DNA from: Clostridiales bacterium
GTDB lineage: Bacteria > Bacillota > Clostridia > TANB77 > CAG-508
Reading direction: 5' to 3'
NCBI GenBank assembly: GCA_004554705.1
Contig: SFKS01000001.1
Span: forward strand, 1-64,000
Length of the DNA stretch: 64,000 nt
The notes under the pieces are model-generated. The model did not search any database. It saw only the letters and a list, made by a program, of their open reading frames with translations, and was not told the DNA's origin. This document shows, piece after piece, positions 60,836 through 64,000 of this stretch (position 1 is the stretch's first letter; the number at the start of each line of letters is the position of its first letter). The translations under genes and the position numbers were made by a program.

Positions 60836-61507
60836 TTATTTTTCTGACAACATATATCCAACGCCTCTAATTGTTTTAATGTATTTATCATATCCATATT
60901 TTTTTAAACTTTTTCTAAGTTCGCTTGTATATACTTCTACAACATTTGTAGTTGTAAAGGAGTTAAAGCTCCAAACTTTATCAAATATTTGTTCCTTTGT
61001 TAAAATCTTGTTTTTTGAGGTTACAAGGTATTCCAATATATCAAATTGTTTTCCTTGCAATGTGATTTCTTCATCTTTTATTGTTATATTTCGTTTTTGT
61101 GTATTTATTTTTAGGTCTTTAAATTCTAATAATTCATCTTGATAGTTTCCTTTTGTTCTTCTTATTATTGCGTTTAGTCTTGCTATTAATTCTTCAACTT
61201 CAAATGGTTTTACCAAGTAATCATCTGCCCCATATCTAAAGCCCTTTAACTTGTCTGAAATTGAATCTTTTGCTGTTAAAATTAGTACTGGTGTGTAAAT
61301 CTTGTTTTCTCTTAATTTTAATAAAACATCATATCCAGACATTTCTGGTAACATTAAGTCTAATATTATTGCATCATAGATATTTTCCTTTGCATATAAA
61401 TAGCCTTCATATCCATCAAATGCCTGTTCTGTTTGAAAATCTTTACATATGCATTGTGCAATGGTATCTGACAGAACTTTTTCATCTTCGATAATAAGAA
61501 CCTTCAC
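60836..61507 (-). CDS. Response regulator, OmpR family (orphan here)
   Basis: Receiver domain with VLIIEDEKVL, phosphoacceptor D in IILDLMLPEMSG, LTAKD and K in YLVKPF. An OmpR winged helix follows (VEVYTSELRKSLKKYG, TIRGVGYML). GTG 61507 is chosen because AAAGGA is upstream and it gives the standard 223 aa starting at VKVLIIEDE. No histidine kinase gene is adjacent: rnpB lies upstream and the Mn transporter downstream, so it may control that transporter (inference). Confidence 0.87.
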   Translation of the reverse strand: MKVLIIEDEKVLSDTIAQCICKDFQTEQAFDGYEGYLYAKENIYDAIILDLMLPEMSGYDVLLKLRENKIYTPVLILTAKDSISDKLKGFRYGADDYLVKPFEVEELIARLNAIIRRTKGNYQDELLEFKDLKINTQKRNITIKDEEITLQGKQFDILEYLVTSKNKILTKEQIFDKVWSFNSFTTTNVVEVYTSELRKSLKKYGYDKYIKTIRGVGYMLSEK

Positions 61508-61592
61508 AATATTTTCATTCCTTTCACTATATATAAAGCTTGTATGCTTTAAATTTATTAATATTTTATAAATCAAATGTTAAAATATAATT

Positions 61593-61621
61593 AAAAATGT
61601 TCTTGAAATAAGAACATTTTT
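61593..61621 (-). terminator. rnpB terminator
   Basis: AAAAATGTTCTT/AAGAACATTTTT, a perfect 12-bp stem with a 5-nt loop and T residues on the minus strand. Confidence 0.8.
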
Positions 61622-61630
61622 TATATATGA

Positions 61631-61977
61631 GAGTATATCTATAAGCCGGGTTCTGTCTTGAACAGTCATTTATCTAGGATATATATTACTACATATCTCA
61701 AGCCACCAATTCAGAAGATGACGAGCAGTCTTAGCCTTCTTTTTAGGTGTTGCTCCAGATGGGGTTTACATTGACCCACGTTTGTCTCCAAACTGGCGGT
61801 AAGCTCTTACCTCACCTTTTCACCTATTGCTCTAGCAAAGCTAGGGCTGTTATTTTCTGTTGCACTTTCCTTAAGGTTACCCTCACTGGACGTTATCCAG
61901 CATCATTGCTCTATGGAGCCCGGACTTTCCTCATGTAGACCCTTGCGAGTTCTATACGCGACTGTTCGATATACTCT
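61631..61977 (-). ncRNA. rnpB: RNase P RNA
   Basis: The minus strand contains the universal GAGGAAAGTCCGGGCTC near the 5' end, the conserved internal GGTAAGAGCTTACCG and CAAACTGGCGG-type segments, and the 3' AACCCGGCTTATAG. The terminal helix GAGTATAT/ATATACTC fixes both ends approximately. About 347 nt. Confidence 0.95.
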
Positions 61978-61983
61978 TATTAT

Positions 61984-62012
61984 ATTTTAGCCGTTTTTGT
62001 AAGAATTGTCAA
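61984..62012 (-). promoter_or_regulatory. rnpB promoter
   Basis: A perfect TTGACA (62007-62012), a 17-bp spacer and TAAAAT (61984-61989), 7 bp before the mature RNA. Confidence 0.75.
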
Positions 62013-62016
62013 GTAT

Positions 62017-62039
62017 AAGAAAGCATTACTGCATTTCTT
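62017..62039 (-). terminator. Hairpin after the PrsA-like gene
   Basis: AAGAAA-GCA and TGC-a-TTTCTT pair with one bulge. It lies between the foldase stop and the rnpB promoter. Confidence 0.5.
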
Positions 62040-62046
62040 GGTATTG

Positions 62047-63018
62047 TTATTTTTTGTATAATTTTTCACAATATTCATCATATTGTTTTTTTAACTCTTT
62101 ATCATATATTGTTAAATTATTTTCTTTTCTTAATTCTACAAATGCCTTATATTTAAAGTTACTGTTTTCTGATATAAAATCTGTTGACAATATCTCTATT
62201 ATTGTTTCTCTTAAGTCTTCTAATGTTGATGTTGCTAATCTATGAACTATATGGTATCCATATGATGTTTTTATTGGTGTTTTGCTGTATTCTCCGTCCT
62301 TTAATGCCACTAATTCATCAATATATGATTGTTCTAGTGAAGCGTTTTTCCCTTGAAATCCTAATTCTTCATGTACTATTTTGTCTTTATATTCTTCTAC
62401 AATTTCATTAAATGTTTTTCCTTCATTTAATTTTCCTATTATCTCATTTGCTAGAGTTAAAGCCTCTTGGTCTGTTACATCGTCTGTTATTTTTACCAAA
62501 ATGTGTTCTGAGTCATATGTTTCTATTTCATCTTTGTTTTCATTATAATATTTTTCTATCTCACCTGGTTCTAACTTCTTTTCTAAATAATCATATAAGT
62601 ATTTGTTAGTTTTAATGCTTGCTTTAATATCTTCTAGGAATTCATCATAAGTTGAAAATCCAATTCCCTCTAAAAATTCTTGTTCAGTATATCCATTTGC
62701 TGTATAGTAATCTATATAGTTGTCTGCTTGTTTCTTTGCTTGCTCCTCTTCTTTTTCTGTTAATGTATACATATCATTTAAAATTGCCTTGTCTACTTCT
62801 GTCATCATTAAGGTTAAACCCTCTGTTAATTTCACTTTGTCATATATTGTTTTTGCCGAAATTTTTTTACCTGCTACTGTAGCTATTCTATTTTTAAAAT
62901 AGTTCATACATAGTACTACTAAACAAGTTATCAGTACTCCTATTATTAAGCCAATTATTACTGGTATTATTGTTTCCTTTGTGAAAATTGTTTTCTTATT
63001 TTTTTCTTTTTTTTCCAT
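62047..63018 (-). CDS. PrsA-like peptidyl-prolyl cis-trans isomerase
   Basis: A single N-terminal membrane helix (IIPVIIGLIIGVLITCLVVL, residues about 17-36) anchors a SurA/PrsA-like chaperone domain (VAGKKISAKTIYDKVK). A parvulin rotamase domain follows (SEHILVKITDDVTDQEALTL ... GFQGKNASLEQSY ... TSYGYHIVHRL). There is no lipobox, so it is membrane-anchored rather than a lipoprotein. ATG 63018 has GGAAGGAA 10 bp upstream (323 aa). Confidence 0.87.
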   Translation of the reverse strand: MEKKEKNKKTIFTKETIIPVIIGLIIGVLITCLVVLCMNYFKNRIATVAGKKISAKTIYDKVKLTEGLTLMMTEVDKAILNDMYTLTEKEEEQAKKQADNYIDYYTANGYTEQEFLEGIGFSTYDEFLEDIKASIKTNKYLYDYLEKKLEPGEIEKYYNENKDEIETYDSEHILVKITDDVTDQEALTLANEIIGKLNEGKTFNEIVEEYKDKIVHEELGFQGKNASLEQSYIDELVALKDGEYSKTPIKTSYGYHIVHRLATSTLEDLRETIIEILSTDFISENSNFKYKAFVELRKENNLTIYDKELKKQYDEYCEKLYKK

Positions 63019-63091
63019 AATTTCAAATTCCTTCCTTTTCATATTTCGTCACATTATATGTAGAATATATTAAATTAATATTAAAATTTAA

Positions 63092-63595
63092 TTAAATTTT
63101 GTATTCCACAAATTGATGTGTTTTTATGCTGTTTTTTACATCTAATATTCTTTGATTTGAGGATCCTCTAAATTTAAGTGTAGGGTCTTTTTTGTCTAGT
63201 TTAAATTTGCCATCAACTAATACATCTATATCTTTTAAGCATTGATTTGTATCTTCATCATTTCTTGCTAATAGTTCATCCAGTGTATATCCAGAATAAC
63301 ACCAAACATTAAAATTAGGTTTAATTGTTTTTACATCTTGTATAAATTTATGTACTTCGTTTATATTTTCTTTACACAAAGGCTCTCCGCCACTTATTGT
63401 TATGCCTTTTAAAATCGAATTTTCTTTTATTCTATCTAGTATTTCTTGTTTGTTGAATTCTTCACCATAGTTAAAATCTTGAGCTTCTTTGTTGTGGCAA
63501 CCAGGGCAATGATGTGGGCATCCGCTAACAAATAGCACTGCTCTCCAGCCTTCCCCGTTCGAAATACTCTCATCATAAAATCCAGCAATTTTCAT
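63092..63595 (-). CDS. nrdG: Anaerobic ribonucleotide reductase activating protein
   Basis: A radical-SAM enzyme that installs the glycyl radical on NrdD. The cluster motif CPHHCPGC fits CxxxCxxC, and GITISGGEPLCKENI is the SAM-contact motif. ATG 63595 (167 aa) starts MKIAGFYDESISNGEGWR; the ATG at 63604 lies too close to the ribosome-binding site GGAGAGG. It follows nrdD after a short gap containing a hairpin. Confidence 0.93.
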   Translation of the reverse strand: MKIAGFYDESISNGEGWRAVLFVSGCPHHCPGCHNKEAQDFNYGEEFNKQEILDRIKENSILKGITISGGEPLCKENINEVHKFIQDVKTIKPNFNVWCYSGYTLDELLARNDEDTNQCLKDIDVLVDGKFKLDKKDPTLKFRGSSNQRILDVKNSIKTHQFVEYKI

Positions 63596-63632
63596 GGTTC
63601 TCATTCCTCTCCAATATTGTATTTTAATTACA

Positions 63633-63652
63633 GGCGACCTATATCGGTCGCC
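63633..63652. repeat. GC-core hairpin between nrdD and nrdG
   Basis: GGCGACC-tatatc-GGTCGCC, a perfect 7-bp GC-rich stem inside a probable operon. It belongs with the GC-core hairpins at 12348 and 40523. Confidence 0.55.
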
Positions 63653-63663
63653 CCTCTCACAAA

Positions 63664-64000
63664 TTATTTGTTACCATGTGTTACTCTATCATGTAATTCC
63701 GCTAGTTTTCCTTTGTTCCAACGTGATGTTGTTCCTACTAAGTATCCTGTAATTCTTTGTATTGTATCTATGTTTTCACTATGGCAAACTGGACACACCT
63801 TTAAATTTGCATCTGCATTTTCAAATCCACAGTCTAAACATCTTGACCTTGTATGGTTTATTGAACCATATCCCATATCGTACTTATCCATCAAGTCTAC
63901 AACTGCTTCTACTGTATCTGGATTATGTGTTGCATCTCCATCTAATTCTATATAGAATATATGTCCTGCATTTGTTAGTGCATGATATGGTGCTTCTATT
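63664..64000 (-). CDS. nrdD: Anaerobic ribonucleoside-triphosphate reductase, C-terminal part
   Basis: Only the last 112 codons are in the window; the gene continues past the right edge. Visible are APYHALTNAGHIFYIELDGD, DMGYGSINHTRSRC, the zinc-binding CLDCGF and CPVCHS pairs, and the glycyl-radical motif RITGYLVGTTSRWN. It reduces ribonucleotides without oxygen, with NrdG encoded 68 bp downstream. Confidence 0.95.
   Translation of the reverse strand, partial: IEAPYHALTNAGHIFYIELDGDATHNPDTVEAVVDLMDKYDMGYGSINHTRSRCLDCGFENADANLKVCPVCHSENIDTIQRITGYLVGTTSRWNKGKLAELHDRVTHGNK

Overview
The window is AT-rich DNA (by eye roughly 70% A+T) from a low-GC Gram-positive spore-forming anaerobe, most likely an uncultured-type member of the Clostridia. 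The evidence is sporulation genes (spoIIM, yabP, yabQ, spoIIP), a WalRK-like pair, RicT, a 2x[4Fe-4S] clostridial ferredoxin, AdhE, an anaerobic ribonucleotide reductase (nrdD/nrdG), meso-diaminopimelate dehydrogenase, strong AGGAGG ribosome-binding sites and frequent TTG/GTG starts. I cannot name the genus from sequence alone.

1-8.6 kb: the 5' end of serS leaves to the left. The plus strand carries pgsA-ligA, a small unknown gene, ddh and dtd, then a stable-RNA cluster (tRNA-Thr, a solitary 5S rRNA, tRNA-Asn, tRNA-Leu). The sporulation/division block spoIIM-yabP-yabQ-divIC and then rho follow.

8.6-17.2 kb: an accessory island with long non-coding stretches, decayed genes and repeats. It holds a Fic AMP-transferase, two envelope proteins, an orphan LuxR-type response regulator, an unknown 159-aa gene, remnants of a histidine kinase and of a DUF4143 ATPase, a frameshifted serpin lipoprotein, a tyrosine recombinase and an SH3b protein. 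Three promoter regions here share a paired GTGCAA/TTGCAC box at exactly 31-bp spacing, a possible local regulon and the most novel signal I see.

17.2-64 kb: almost all genes are on the minus strand. First come an SOS-type LysM division inhibitor with a LexA box inside its promoter, xerD and miaB. Phospholipid and GTPase genes (gpsA, plsY, der), a GltD-like flavoprotein, a NadD-like enzyme overlapping a P-loop kinase, glmM, metK and ferredoxin follow. The next block is ricT-holB-lepB and a WalKR-like system, then prmC, spoIIP, rpmF, clpX-clpP-tig, a dipeptidase, a DUF368/PopT-type transporter and adhE. After that come an M23 peptidase, efp-pepQ, a prepilin-type peptidase, dinB, uvrA, a CDF transporter, a putative Mn exporter and an OmpR-type regulator. 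The window ends with rnpB (RNase P RNA), a PrsA-like foldase, nrdG and the 3' part of nrdD.

The functional themes are envelope and lipid synthesis, protein quality control, sporulation, DNA repair/SOS and anaerobic metabolism. Many small hairpins sit in the intergenic gaps. Most behave as intrinsic terminators, while several share a GC-rich core and look like a dispersed palindromic repeat.
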